Of a stretch of DNA of 64,000 nucleotides, positions 49,228 to 59,602 are shown piece after piece. The DNA comes from Talinum fruticosum (taxonomy: Eukaryota; Streptophyta; Magnoliopsida; Caryophyllales; Talinaceae), in NCBI GenBank assembly GCA_021018815.1, contig JAITYX010000063.1, positions 2,345,501 through 2,409,500 on the forward strand, read 5' to 3'. The notes under the pieces were generated by a model. That model searched no databases and was not told the DNA's origin. It saw nothing but the letters and a program-made list of their open reading frames with translations. The position numbers and the translations under genes are program-made. Numbering within the stretch: position 1 is the stretch's first letter; each line of letters begins with the position of its first letter.

Positions 49228-50100
49228 ATGGCTGACCACCAACGCATCCACCCCGCCCCCGACGTCGAAGCCCCGCCCCATTCTCCGCCTTCTGCCCCCT
49301 TATCCCCCCAACACCGCCAAGTCCGACTACCCTCCGCCCCCGTCCGCACCCACCCCGTCTCCTACTCTCCTCCCCCACGTAAGCCTCGATCCAAGCGGAG
49401 CTGCTGCTGCCGTTTCTTCTGCTGCCTTCTCTCTCTCCTCCTCATCCTCATCATTGCCATCGCCGCCACGGCCGGTATCCTCTTCCTCATCTTCCGCCCC
49501 AAGATCCCCGATTACTCCATCGACACTCTGAGGATCACCGACTTCTCCTCCGGCTCCGACGGCTCCCTCTCCGCCACCTTCGCCGTCAACATCACCGCCC
49601 GCAACCCCAACAAGCGGATCGGTATATACTACCTGGGCGGGTCCAGCCTCAGCGCGTGGTACAAAGACACCCTCCTATGCAGAGGATCCTTGCCCAAGTT
49701 CTACCAGGGGCACCGCAACACCACCGTCGTGGGAGTCCCCCTCACCGGCACCGTAGCCAACGCCACAGCACTCGCCGCCGACATCCAAGAGCAGCAGAGC
49801 AGCACGGGGAATATCCCCCTGGTGTTGAATGGGAGAGTTCCCATTAAAGTCAAGCTCGGAAAGTTGAAGCTCATGAAGATGAGGTTTAAGGTTAGGTGTC
49901 ATTTGACTGTGGACAGATTGACTTCTAATAATGACGTCAGAATTGGAAGTAGCAACTGCAAAATTAGGCTAAGACGTATTTTTAAATTTACTATTCACAT
50001 CATAAATACATTATATATCACTTTCGGTTTTTTAAATTTTTTTTATTATTTACATGTTTGCTCTGAGGGGGTTTTTTTTCACTATATTTTTGTATTTTAA
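49228..50100 (+). CDS. NDR1/HIN1-like (LEA_2 domain) membrane protein, C-terminus uncertain
   Basis: NHL-family protein, a plant membrane protein group tied to pathogen and abiotic stress responses (NHL6-like by layout). Proline-rich cytosolic N-tail (1-50), basic stretch RKPRSKR, a cysteine cluster SCCCRFFCC that could be acylated, one membrane span at about 64-89, then the LEA_2 domain with the family NPN motif (ITARNPNKR, 126-128), NTT at 164-166 as a possible glycosylation site, and the closing strand SSNCKIRL (242-248). Homologues end about here. In this sequence the frame runs 42 residues further into AT-rich DNA. Two simple explanations exist: a splice donor C|GTATTT at 49975/49976, or one missing T in ATTTTTAAA (49978-49986) that would create TAA. 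The coding part is strongly GC-rich compared with its surroundings. Confidence 0.88.
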   Translation: MADHQRIHPAPDVEAPPHSPPSAPLSPQHRQVRLPSAPVRTHPVSYSPPPRKPRSKRSCCCRFFCCLLSLLLILIIAIAATAGILFLIFRPKIPDYSIDTLRITDFSSGSDGSLSATFAVNITARNPNKRIGIYYLGGSSLSAWYKDTLLCRGSLPKFYQGHRNTTVVGVPLTGTVANATALAADIQEQQSSTGNIPLVLNGRVPIKVKLGKLKLMKMRFKVRCHLTVDRLTSNNDVRIGSSNCKIRLRRIFKFTIHIINTLYITFGFLNFFYYLHVCSEGVFFHYIFVF

Positions 50101-50180
50101 ATAAGAGTGGAGGACTATTTGGATGTCCTCCCAAGAGCATGTGGTTTATTGACCTTCATGTACATTATCATTATCATTCT

Positions 50181-50183
<3 letters not shown>

Positions 50184-50249
<66 letters not shown>
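50184..50249. repeat. (AT)n microsatellite, 66 bp
   Basis: Uninterrupted AT repeat about 85 bp downstream of the NHL frame end, in the region expected to hold its 3' UTR or downstream DNA. Confidence 0.95.
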
Positions 50250-50253
<4 letters not shown>

Positions 50254-50767
50254 CACCTAAAAATCCAATAATATTATTTTGATTTTAATTGATGGCAGTG
50301 AACTTGAATTATTTCATACAAGAAATCTATAAGTATATATATGCAAGAAGACTAAATAATGTAAATATATAGGATATTCACTTATTTATCAATCTGCATA
50401 TGTAGAGAGTCAAATAGAGTAACAGATAGGCTTTCTACTTAGTCTTGCCAGTTGCAATACTTCAAAATTGAAAACAATTTCAAAATAATGGCAAGAAAAA
50501 TGAGAATAAAATAGTGAATTTAAGACAAACTAAAACCACAGAAGAAAAAAAACATTATTATTATGATAGAGAAATTATTAGATTTTTCCCTTCCTTCTGG
50601 GACGTGGCCCTTTTTTGGGTGGGGGTCGGCAGGTAATCAGTTAAAGTAGTTATTACCAGCTTTTTTAATAAATTTAAGAAAAAATGGATAAAAATAAATC
50701 AATTTTGGGATAATTAGATGAAAGCGATTTATTATTTTTTTGAACGTGAATACTATGACATTTATGT

Positions 50768-51851
50768 GGTGTTTGGTTGAATGTAATGCAATAGGTATGT
50801 AATGTAATGTAATTAGGTATGCAATGTAATGGGATAATAATTACACTATCATGTTTGGTTATATAAAAATTGTAATGCAATCACAAAGATAATGAATTAT
50901 TTCAATGGCAAAAAACAGTAATTAAATTATTGTAATAGAGATAAATATTATCTAAATAAAAATTTGAGCTACATATTTAGATTTGAGCTTTTTTAAATAT
51001 TTTTTATCAAATAATCAAGTTTTATTTCTTTCGTGGCAAATATCAACTATATTATTCTAATGACAATAAGTATCGTAATAAAGATAAATGTTATCCATAT
51101 AAAAATATTTTAAATTTAAAATCATATTTAAATATTTTTCATCTTTTCTACTTTTAATTTTTTCGGTGGCAAAAAGATCAACCGAATTATTCTAGTGCTG
51201 ATAAATATTTGTCGTAGTGAAGATAAATGTTATCCGAATAACAAAATTTTAAACTCTAAATTTATATTTGAGCTTTTTTTAATCTCTTCTATCATATAAT
51301 TATGTTTTAAATTTTTTTATTGATAAAAAATACCAATTGAAACTATTTTATTAATAATAAATATTTATTAAATCAAAGATAAATGTTAACAAGTAAAAAT
51401 AATTTTGATCTAAAATTTTTTATTTAAGCTTCTTTTATCTTTTTATTGAATAGTTAAATTTTGAATCCAAAATGTTGAAGTTCAATTTTTTTCTTAATGA
51501 CCAGCCGATCATATTATATATTAAGATATTAGAAGAAAGAAAATCAAGTTCCTTCTCAAATGGATGAATTTTTTGCTTGTAGCAAGGAGAAGGGAGAAAA
51601 AGGATATGGAATAGAGAGATGGGGGGGAGAGGGAGAACTATTACAAGTGTATTAAAATTTGATCACAAAGATGGATGTAATCATGATTACTTAATTAATA
51701 TTAGAGTAATTGTAATTGTATACGTAGATGTTAACGTGATTATAATGCAGTTTTGATTGCATTATAAAGTTGTAACCAAACATGTTAATGTAATGACCAC
51801 TATCAATTTGATTACATTACCACTTTAATTAATTACATCTAACCAAACATA
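50768..51851. mobile_element. MITE-like element with GTTTGGTT ends (1.08 kb)
   Basis: Left end GTGTTTGGTTGAATGTAATG and right end, reverse complemented, ATGTTTGGTTAGATGTAATT. TAATGTAAT-type words recur near both ends. The interior is AT-rich and contains internally repeated 110-130 bp blocks (GATAAATGTTATCC...). No transposase frame. Confidence 0.7.
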
Positions 51852-51934
51852 TCCTTAAAGGTATTTTATTTGTTAAACTACTATCAAATTTGACCACCTT
51901 TAACTTACCAGAAAGCTTTCTAGTATGACCTATG

Positions 51935-51975
<41 letters not shown>

Positions 51976-52976
51976 CTGCCACTTCAAATACATTATATAT
52001 CACCTAGTAATTTGCCATAAAAATTTAAGGTGTGTTAGTATAGCGTACAAATCTATTAATTAAGCTTTCTAATATCTAGTTAGGGTTTATCTAACCTCAT
52101 TTGGCTATAGTACTAGTGGGACTAAAGTTATTTTGTATAGTTTAAAAACTTTTAGACATTAAAAAAGATGTGGTAATATCAACTAAATAATCAACACCTA
52201 AATCGGATAATTGTTCAGAATACATATATTCTAACACAATCATTCGTTTAGGTGGTGTTATCATATTTAAGGAAGAAAGATTGTAATTTTCATTACTATA
52301 CTTAACAATATGTATGGGTGTCATAGTCCTAGATTGGACTTACCCATAATTATTTCACAAAAATTATGTGGTTGATCACATCACATATGTAAAAGAAATA
52401 GAGTATAAACCCTAAAAATCGTGGCCTTTTTTCCCTCATCCTCCCATGCATCTTCCCTTACACGTGAAAAACCCTAGCTAGCTTGTCTTCTTCTTAAGTA
52501 CCTAAAAAGAAAAAAATTGCTTCTTCGACTTTCACTTGTAGGGTACCTTGATGATAACCTTCATAGTACGTGGTTTACTTATACTTGGTCTAATTTGTTT
52601 GGACGTTGACCTTTCTTCTAAATCCATTGTGGTTCATTATTTGCTTAAATCTTGATTGGGGGTACGTAGGGTCTAATATATCCATTCCTTCTTCACAAAT
52701 TGATTGTTTTGGTTTCATTTGCCTTATTTTGTGGTGCTCCAAGAAACAAGCATGCATATATGTAATTTTGAAATACAACCTTGTGTCATACGTTTGTGGC
52801 AGAAAATAACTCTTTGGATTAGGAGGTTTTTGTTCGAATTTGTTTATGATTAATTATCATATATAGAGATATATGAAATGTACAATGTTCCAAAAATTAT
52901 GAAATATTTTCAAAGGGAGATAAATTAAAATTTGAAAGACTATTTTGTACGTGTATCGTGAAAGAGGTGTTAGCCT
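51852..52976. other. AT-rich intergenic DNA
   Basis: Holds an (AT)n tract at 51939-51971. Short frames at 52142-52324 and 52590-52809 lack support. Confidence 0.4.
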
Positions 52977-53282
52977 AATAGTTATAATGTTAGAGTATAA
53001 ACCTATTCATAAGCTCTGCTATCATCGGTTTAAGCTTTTCGATAGATAGATCTTGAACATGGTATTATAGAACCTTTTCGATAGATAGATCTTAGATTTA
53101 AATCTCAATAGCTCTCATATTGATTGTTGTATTAAGTAAAAAGGAATCTTTGTTACTTCCACGTTTTTAACCCAAAGGACATTTGCGTGAAGGGACGTAT
53201 TAATTAGAGTATAAACCTAATCATGAGCTTTTAACCATCAACTTAAACTTCCGATTAAGTTGATTATTGAACAGTTAAGATT
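52977..53282. repeat. Dispersed repeat, copies 2 and 3
   Basis: Shares GTTAGAGTATAAACCTA, ACCATCAACTTAAACTT and TTACTTCCACGTTTTTAA with 6515-6855, and a further partial copy lies at 53700-53775. CTTTTCGATAGATAGATCTT is duplicated 48 bp apart inside it. Confidence 0.65.
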
Positions 53283-53961
53283 AAGGAGGAAGAGGAGGAG
53301 GCTATTGCGTGCATGAACTATAGTTACGTTTATTTTCATATGAGTCACCCCATCAAGCACCTCATGAGATGCCGTAGCCTCTAAAAACACACATAATGTA
53401 TATGATTGGCCACTTGGTTAAAGACAGGAATCATGATATCGATAGCCTTATCAACTTGTCGTTCAAGCAAACGGATTACTAATGTGACATTTTTAATCTC
53501 ATGTTCTCGAGATGATCATATGTAAGATGATAAATATATAGGAGACCAACAAATAAACCAGGAGGAATGTCATGTACTATATTTGTTAGATATAAAATAT
53601 GTTCTAGGCTTGCTTTTAATTATCAATTTAAGTCAGAAATTTAAAGTTTAAATCTCAACGAGTAATCCATATATATTGATTTCACTGCATAAGAAGGCAT
53701 GTTAGAGTATAAAATTATTCACATATATTCAACTATCGGTCTCAATTTTTGATTGAAATGGTTCTAAAATAATTCTTTTAAAAAATCTATTATCGGTAAT
53801 GTAAAAAAAAAAAAAACAATTATACGGTTTTTGTATCTAACAACCGGCACTACCGGAAGAACGCCATTAGGGGTTATTACAATTTTGTTAAGTTAGATTG
53901 AATCAAACTCAAACCAAACCAAAATTGGATAGACCAGTTATCCAATAATTAATGGATTATT
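53283..53961. other. Intergenic DNA
   Basis: No gene recognised; includes the partial dispersed-repeat copy at 53700-53775 and an A run at 53802-53816. Confidence 0.35.
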
Positions 53962-54139
53962 GGATTTTAATATCCCTAACTTTGGGCTATATTGCACATA
54001 ATATCTCAAATTATTGATTGACGCTCAGTAGCATCCTCATCTTTAACACTAATATTTTTTAATATCTCATACTATGGGATCAATCAATAATTTAAAATAT
54101 TATAAATAATATGACCCAAAGTTCGAATATTAAAATCTA
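53962..54139. mobile_element. Small fold-back MITE
   Basis: Two arms of about 60 bp are inverted: GGATTTTAATAT...AACTTTGGG on the left pairs with CCCAAAGTT...ATATTAAAATC on the right, and both reach an AAATTATTGATTGA block. The loop is about 55 bp. Non-coding; a transcript would form a long hairpin. Confidence 0.75.
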
Positions 54140-54567
54140 AAAATCCTTTTAAATCATCGATTTCTTTCGGTTGGATTCACCATTTAATGAATTGGGTAAC
54201 CAAAGCTTTAGACAAATGAAGTAGATGAATAATGTTTTTAAAAAAGAATTAAATTGTGTATTTGCGACTAGCTGAAGAATTAGGTAGAAACATTCCCAGC
54301 AGCCAACAATGGTTCAAAGTTGATGCAAAATTTTTTTAAAAAAATAAAGAAATAAGACGAATTTCGTATACAAGTTCCAAATTTAAAAAGTTAAAATATT
54401 TACTTTTAAAGACGCCGTCAAAAATAGAGTACGAATCTTTAAAACGCGTTGTGAATTTCTTTGAATTGACTTGTGTGCTTCACTGAGCAGTAGGTCAGGC
54501 CCAGGGCAGGCAAATTCCAAGCTCCAATTCGTCCATACCCTCTTTTAACTTTTTGTATTTTAAATTT
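54140..54567. other. Intergenic DNA between two fold-back elements
   Basis: No gene recognised. Confidence 0.35.
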
Positions 54568-55727
54568 AGGAAATTTACACTTGGGCCATGTTTTACAATT
54601 TATATTTACACTTTAGTCATAGTAGGACATAAAAAGACTCTTATATCCCTTTGCCTCTGTCAGCCCCTCTCTCTCTCTCATCTATCAACCTTTCTCTCTC
54701 TATCTCTCTCACACATATTTCTTTAGATATTTTTTAATAAATAATAAAAATTTATTTTTTTAAAGTATATTATTTTTTAAATTTTTTTATACCTTCTTCT
54801 TTTAGATAAAAATTTATATTATTAGATAAATTTTAAAAAGTTTTTTAATGCAGAAATAATTTCACATTTTAAATTTTACTCTTGTTATTCATTTTTTATT
54901 ATTTTAATACCATTATACATTTTTCTTATCATAAATAAATTTATTTATTTTTGTATAAAAAATCTATTTATTTTTATCATCTAATTTTAAGTAAAATTAT
55001 AATTTTAATTCATTACTATAAAATTTAAAATTTTCAGTTTTAATTTTTCTTATTTAAATTAAAATTCTTTTGATTGAAAAAATATAAAAATATTTATTTA
55101 AATCCTAAATCTTAATTACTCAATCTAAAATATTAAATTCATAAAATTAATCATAAACAGTCATCCTAGATAACATAAAAATTAATCACAGTATAATATC
55201 ATAGTTAACCGTTAATAATTGTTCATATTTAGGTTTATTGGTTTAATATTTTAAGTTGATTAAGGTTTAAAATTTAAACAATATTTTTATATTTTTTCAG
55301 TCAAAATAATTTTAATTAAAATAAGAAAAAACTAAAACTGAAAATTTTAAATTTCACAATAATAAACTTAAAAGTTAAATTTTATTTAAAATTACATAAA
55401 AAATAAATATATTATTTTTTGTGTGAAAAATAAATTAATTCATTTATAACAAGAGAAAAACATAATGGTATTAAAAAATTTTAATAACAAAAAAAATTAA
55501 AATATAAAATAATTTTTATTTTTAAAATGTAAAAATATTTTTATTTTTATTCAAAAAATAAAATATATTTAAGATAGAGGAGGTAAGGAGAGAGAGAGAG
55601 GGGGCTGACAAAGTGGAAAATAAAAGAAAGAAGGAGGGGTATAATTGTCTTTTTAGTGATTTGAGTGTAAAAATAATCACTAAAAGTGTAATTATAAATT
55701 GAAATGTGAATTAACTGTAAATTTCCC
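54568..55727. mobile_element. Large fold-back (long inverted repeat) element, 1.16 kb
   Basis: Ends GGAAATTTACA and TGTAAATTTCCC are inverted. Outer arms share GTCAGCCCC followed by (TC)n on the left and (GA)n before GGGGGCTGAC on the right. Inner arms share TTTAAATTTTAAAATTTTCAG-like text in opposite senses. Arms are roughly 500 bp with a loop of about 120 bp near 55110-55240. No ORF. Class may be fold-back or long-TIR Mutator type. No convincing target duplication. Confidence 0.8.
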
Positions 55728-55785
55728 ACTGTAAATCCTCCTTGAGCAGTTTCCACACCGAGCCAGAACAAAGAACGCGGAAACA

Positions 55786-56192
55786 ATGGCGAAGGAGAAC
55801 CCAAGAATCCTAGCAAGAAGAGAAAGAAGGAGACTCAAGGTAATGGAAAGGAAGAACAAACAGAGATCACAAACCCAGAAAGAAAAACTCATCAAACCCC
55901 TAGAAAACCTCAACCCATCATCATATTCATCTCCTTCTCCTACTATCAATTCTCTGGAACCAAGATCGCCATTACCCACCTCTCTACCTCTGCCCAGATT
56001 CTCTCTCTCCTCCCCGAACCTTCTCCCAGGAAGCACCGAATGAGCCGTCCTCGATCTTTCTCCGACCCCAAATCGCCACGGGCATTGCCGAAGAATCCAA
56101 CGGTTCTTCCGCCTCTTCCACCGACTCCGCAGCTTCTCCGACGACCTATTTCCGACCCTGCCCCCCTCAGAATGCTCATTTCGGATTCTAAG
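55786..56192 (+). CDS. Unrecognised gene, first exon, interrupted by LTR insertion downstream
   Basis: I do not recognise this protein. ATG at 55786 in a good context (ACAATGGC) opens MAKENPRILARRERRRLK, a basic N-terminus, then a Ser/Pro-rich stretch. That frame stops at 56041-56043. The frame one base back (needed after one lost base) is open from well upstream through RKHRMSRPRSFSDPKSPRAL and PAPLRMLISDSK to a canonical donor AAG|GTAAAA at 56192/56193, so one deletion would join them into an exon of about 136 codons. GC-rich against AT-rich flanks. A large fold-back ends 58 bp before the ATG, and a copia LTR begins 7 bp after the donor. No downstream exons were found, so the gene may be a dead fragment or have a very long intron. 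Confidence 0.5.
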
Positions 56193-56199
56193 GTAAAAT

Positions 56200-56681
56200 T
56201 GTTGGATCATAATTCAACATGAGCTTATATGTGATTAAATATGCATCATAAGGATCTGTCATAGTTATAGCTCGAACTAAAAGTGATCTTATGAGGATAC
56301 AATTAATTGGGCATTAATTTATCTCAGTAGGGTGTGGGCGCTACATGTGTAGAGACCGGTGGCCCACTATTGTTACATGATGGGCGGAACACTAGTGTGT
56401 CAAAAACCCTAGAAAGGTTTAACTATACATAAAGGTTATGGTCACGAGTCACGCGTACGAATTAATTCTCCCGACATCCCATTATCGGAGAGATTGTGAG
56501 ATTGCGGAAAATCTAAAGGTTCTTTTAATAGTACGTGTAGATGCGGAAGGCCTAACCACGTCATTCAAAGAGAACCGATGTCAAGCATGGATTCGGTACG
56601 TTACGTTAGCTTGTTCATTTCGATTCGATATATTGGATTACGGGTTAATATAATGATGGACTTCATTATGTTTTCCTAACA
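56200..56681 (+). mobile_element. Copia-type LTR
   Basis: Begins TGTTGGATCA and ends CCTAACA, so the ends are inverted (TGTTGG/TGTTAGG). It is followed after two bases by a tRNA-Met-type primer-binding site. 482 bp is a usual copia LTR length. No second LTR copy was found in the window, so the element is incomplete or its 3' part was lost. Confidence 0.8.
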
Positions 56682-56683
56682 AG

Positions 56684-56697
56684 TGGTATCGAGCCTC
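56684..56697 (+). other. Primer-binding site of the copia element
   Basis: TGGTATCGAGCC closely follows the LTR end and resembles the initiator-methionine tRNA complement used by most plant copia elements (usual form TGGTATCAGAGC). It fixes the LTR as a 5' LTR on the plus strand. Confidence 0.75.
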
Positions 56698-57242
56698 CCT
56701 TATGTTGAATTTTTAGGAACAATTCAGATTAATTTTGTGATTAATTCAATTACGAATTTTGCCCTATTTTCATTTGCTTCCGCCGCCAATTTGATTGCCT
56801 TAATTCGAAATTGTTTGGCTTTGCTTGGCGAAATTCGTTAGATGATTTTGTTTGGATCATTATCAAGCATGATTCTAAGGATTTGATTAAAGTTTTATGG
56901 ATTATATCTTGAGTTAATTGCCAATTATTCCTGCGCCTCGAACCCTAATTTTTGGTTCTTAAATTTGCAAAATCGATAATATTCGATCTTTTTTGGCTAA
57001 ATTAATTAGGGGATACGATTATTTGCATCATATGGCATGATTACGTATGTTCAATTGAGGATTTTTGCTTATTATCCTTGGATTAATTGTTATTTTGCTT
57101 CCGCGCGCAAGAACCCTAACTTTCGGTTTGAGATTTACGAAAATCGGGTCATAGTTCCACTCCTTTGCTTGCAATTGTTTGAAGGGTTTTGATTAAGATT
57201 TTCAGCCGGTTCATGTGTGTTCCTGTTACCAATTTGTGATTA
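56698..57242 (+). mobile_element. Presumed untranslated leader of the copia element
   Basis: Non-coding DNA with repeated CGAACCCTAAT/AAGAACCCTAAC and TTTTGCTT blocks. No gag frame is seen before LINE sequence begins. Confidence 0.45.
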
Positions 57243-58268
57243 TCAACTCACAGTTTGACTTGGACCGGATTTATTACTATTTCGAGCTCCGGATTGATTG
57301 GTTTGTTTCGTGTTCTTCCCTCTTGCCGGTTTTCGCACTAGCATCCAACTCCCGTAGATGTTTGCAGTGTCCCTACTCTCAATCTCCATTTGGACCTCAT
57401 TTACTCCATTGTTAGCAACTTGGTCACCATTCCCCGAGTCTGTTGAAGATTTGAGGGGGCAAGATTCATCCTTGTGACCATGTTTTCTGCAATGAAAGCA
57501 TATCATTTTGAGTCTTTCATATTGTATTCTTTAGACCCTACCATTTAATCGGAACTTGGAGAGTAAAGGTTTAGAAAGATCCACTTGAACACTAGATCCG
57601 GTGTATTGTCCTCTTTCCACATTAGTTGTGGTTTCATCCACTCTTAAGACTTTCCCTATCTTCTTACCAATCTTCTCCAATAAGAAATTCGCATTAAAAT
57701 ATTCCACACTCAGTTTAGGAATCCTTACCCAAGCCCATAAGTGGGTGATGTGGTCCTCTTTCGATATGAAGTTGGGAACCCAATCCCGAATGATTAGATA
57801 GTTGTCTCCTATCATCCATGATCCATTATTCATAACATGTTCATAGTCTTTTAAGTTAGTGAATCGAGCAACATAATAATCACATCCAATATCAATGAGA
57901 GAAAAATCTCCTTTTGGCGCCCACTTAAACCGAAGTCCTTTCTTAAGTTGCATGTATCCAATGCCTTTATCAAACATCTTACTTATTAAAGCATGCTTCC
58001 AAGGTTCCCTCAATTTGCTTTTCTCCTCCGCTGTAAGGAGAATAGTGGGACAAAGAGGGTCATCATCATCAGTTAGTTCATCATCATCTGAATCATAAGA
58101 ATCCATCTGTTGGCACCATATGAGATTATCTCTTGATTCAAAATGCAACTCAGGCATATGTCTTCTTATTAATGTGTCTCTATAAGATGAAGCACCGTTA
58201 TGCTCTTGATTCCCAGGGCATTGCACTGGGCTTTGAGGTCTTGGAAACCCTGTTTCCATATCATCCAC
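57243..58268 (-). pseudogene. Orphan LINE ORF1 (DUF4283 + CCHC), one in-frame stop
   Basis: Reads on the minus strand from 58268 (MDDMETGFPRPQSPV). An acidic linker DSYDSDDDELTDDDDP is followed by the DUF4283 domain (WKHALISKMFDKGIGYMQL, YYVARFTNLKDYEHVMNNG, WVRIPKLSVEYFN, GKVLRVDETTTNVERG, VQVDLSKPLLSKF). The zinc knuckle is CFHCRKHGHKDESC (Cx2Cx4Hx4C). A TAA at 57531-57533 lies in the same frame between domain and knuckle; otherwise the frame is open for over 330 codons. The ORF2 half (endonuclease, reverse transcriptase) is absent to the left. It is the best preserved long frame among the LINE pieces here and differs clearly in sequence from the ORF1 at 45.7-46.8 kb. Confidence 0.8.
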
Positions 58269-58823
58269 CTCTTCTTCAATTGAAACTATTATGTAGCCTT
58301 AGTGTTTGATGATTTTTTCATTTTTTTGTTGATCTGGACAATAGGTCAGATTCTTCCACCGATCGCCCTTGACCGCGGTCACTCATCCCTTTGTTATCCA
58401 CTTATCTCTGTGTTTACGTACTTTTTTTAAATTAGTGGTATTTTATTCTTTTTTTAAGGGAGTAGTATTCTTGACACCTATATATATCTAGTCATTTGTA
58501 GGTGCTTACATTTTTTCTTATATATAATGTTATTTGATATTTTCTTTTAGGACTTTTGCAATCTTTCAGTTCTAGAGATTTTTTTGTCAAAAATATTTTC
58601 TTAAATTTTTTAATAATTTTGAAAATGATCTTTCTGTGAGTTGAAATATTTACATGAGCAAGATTGCATACATTTGAATCTTTCTAGATAGCCTAAGCAT
58701 AATCCATTGTGGGAATTTTTTTGGGTGCAAACTATGGAAGTTGTTGTATAATGCTTTTCCCAAAAAAAAAAAAAAAAACAAATTTCATTTTTAATTTATT
58801 TTTGTGATCTTCTTAATTTTTCT
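58269..58823. other. AT-rich intergenic DNA
   Basis: An A run at about 58762-58779 is the main landmark. No gene. Confidence 0.35.
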
Positions 58824-58947
58824 TAAGGCTTGTTCGAATTTACATATAAATACCAACATATATTTATGCTTTCTGTTTATTTATGTTTGATTATGTTTAT
58901 TTATGTTTATTTCTGTTTGAGGTGATTATTATTATTATTATAGTTTG

Positions 58948-58995
<48 letters not shown>

Positions 58996-59082
58996 TGTTT
59001 ATGTGTTTTTTGCTATCTTCTATTTGTTTTTGCTGTATATATTATATTCATTCATTTTATTTGTAATTTCAAACGGGTCCTT
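58824..59082. mobile_element. MITE family M2, copy 2, containing an (ATT)n tract
   Basis: Ends TTAAGGCTTGTTCGAATTTA and the reverse complement of TTAAGGACCCGTTTGAAATT match copy 1 at 47757-48012. Both boundaries sit at a TA dinucleotide, compatible with a TA duplication. An (ATT)n microsatellite at 58951-58994 expanded inside it. Confidence 0.65.
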
Positions 59083-59158
59083 AATTTGTACTCGTTTTCT
59101 ATCGAAAAGATGTTTGTCGCTGATTTTAATAAGATTTTTTATTTTATCCTTTACCTCA

Positions 59159-59602
59159 TGGTTATTAAACGCCCGATTCGGATCTTACAATCCTACGATT
59201 CTACGATCTAAAAACCCCCATCGCTCCAACTTCCATTAGAATATTAAATGTATTAGAATCTTACGATCCTAATTTAATTCAGAAAATCTATTAGTAGGAT
59301 TGTAATACGATTCTACGATTCGATCCATGATTCTAAATAAATTTTATAAATTGTTGACACATAATTTTATCTAAGAATTCGTCATAATAGTATGCTTTTG
59401 AAATAAAATCTTTTACAAAGTATAGTTGAATTGGATTTCTATAAATTTTTATAAATGTTTGTTAAGATTTTTATTCTTATAAAAAAAATTCACTATTACA
59501 AACAAATATTAGAATCATATAATCCTCGATCCAATTCTACGATTCCAATTCTAATCATCCCGATCGATTCTAATTAGGATCCTGATTTTAACAACTTTAT
59601 TT
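59159..59602. mobile_element. MITE family M1, copy 2
   Basis: Starts GTTATTAAACGCCCGATTCG and ends with the reverse complement of AAAGTTGTTAAAATCAGGAT. Shares ATAGTATGCTTTTGAAA and CAAAGTATAGTTGAATTGGA with copy 1 at 26756-27092, plus an extra segment of about 70 bp near 59440-59510. Confidence 0.75.

Noticed and set aside
55692..56210. 172-codon minus-strand frame opposite the first exon at 55786
   Set aside because: Runs across the fold-back edge and the exon, ignores the splice donor and promoter context, and shows no domain; treated as a shadow of the plus-strand exon.
58883..59239. Frames rich in Ile/Leu over the (ATT)n tract
   Set aside because: Simple translation of a trinucleotide microsatellite inside a MITE.
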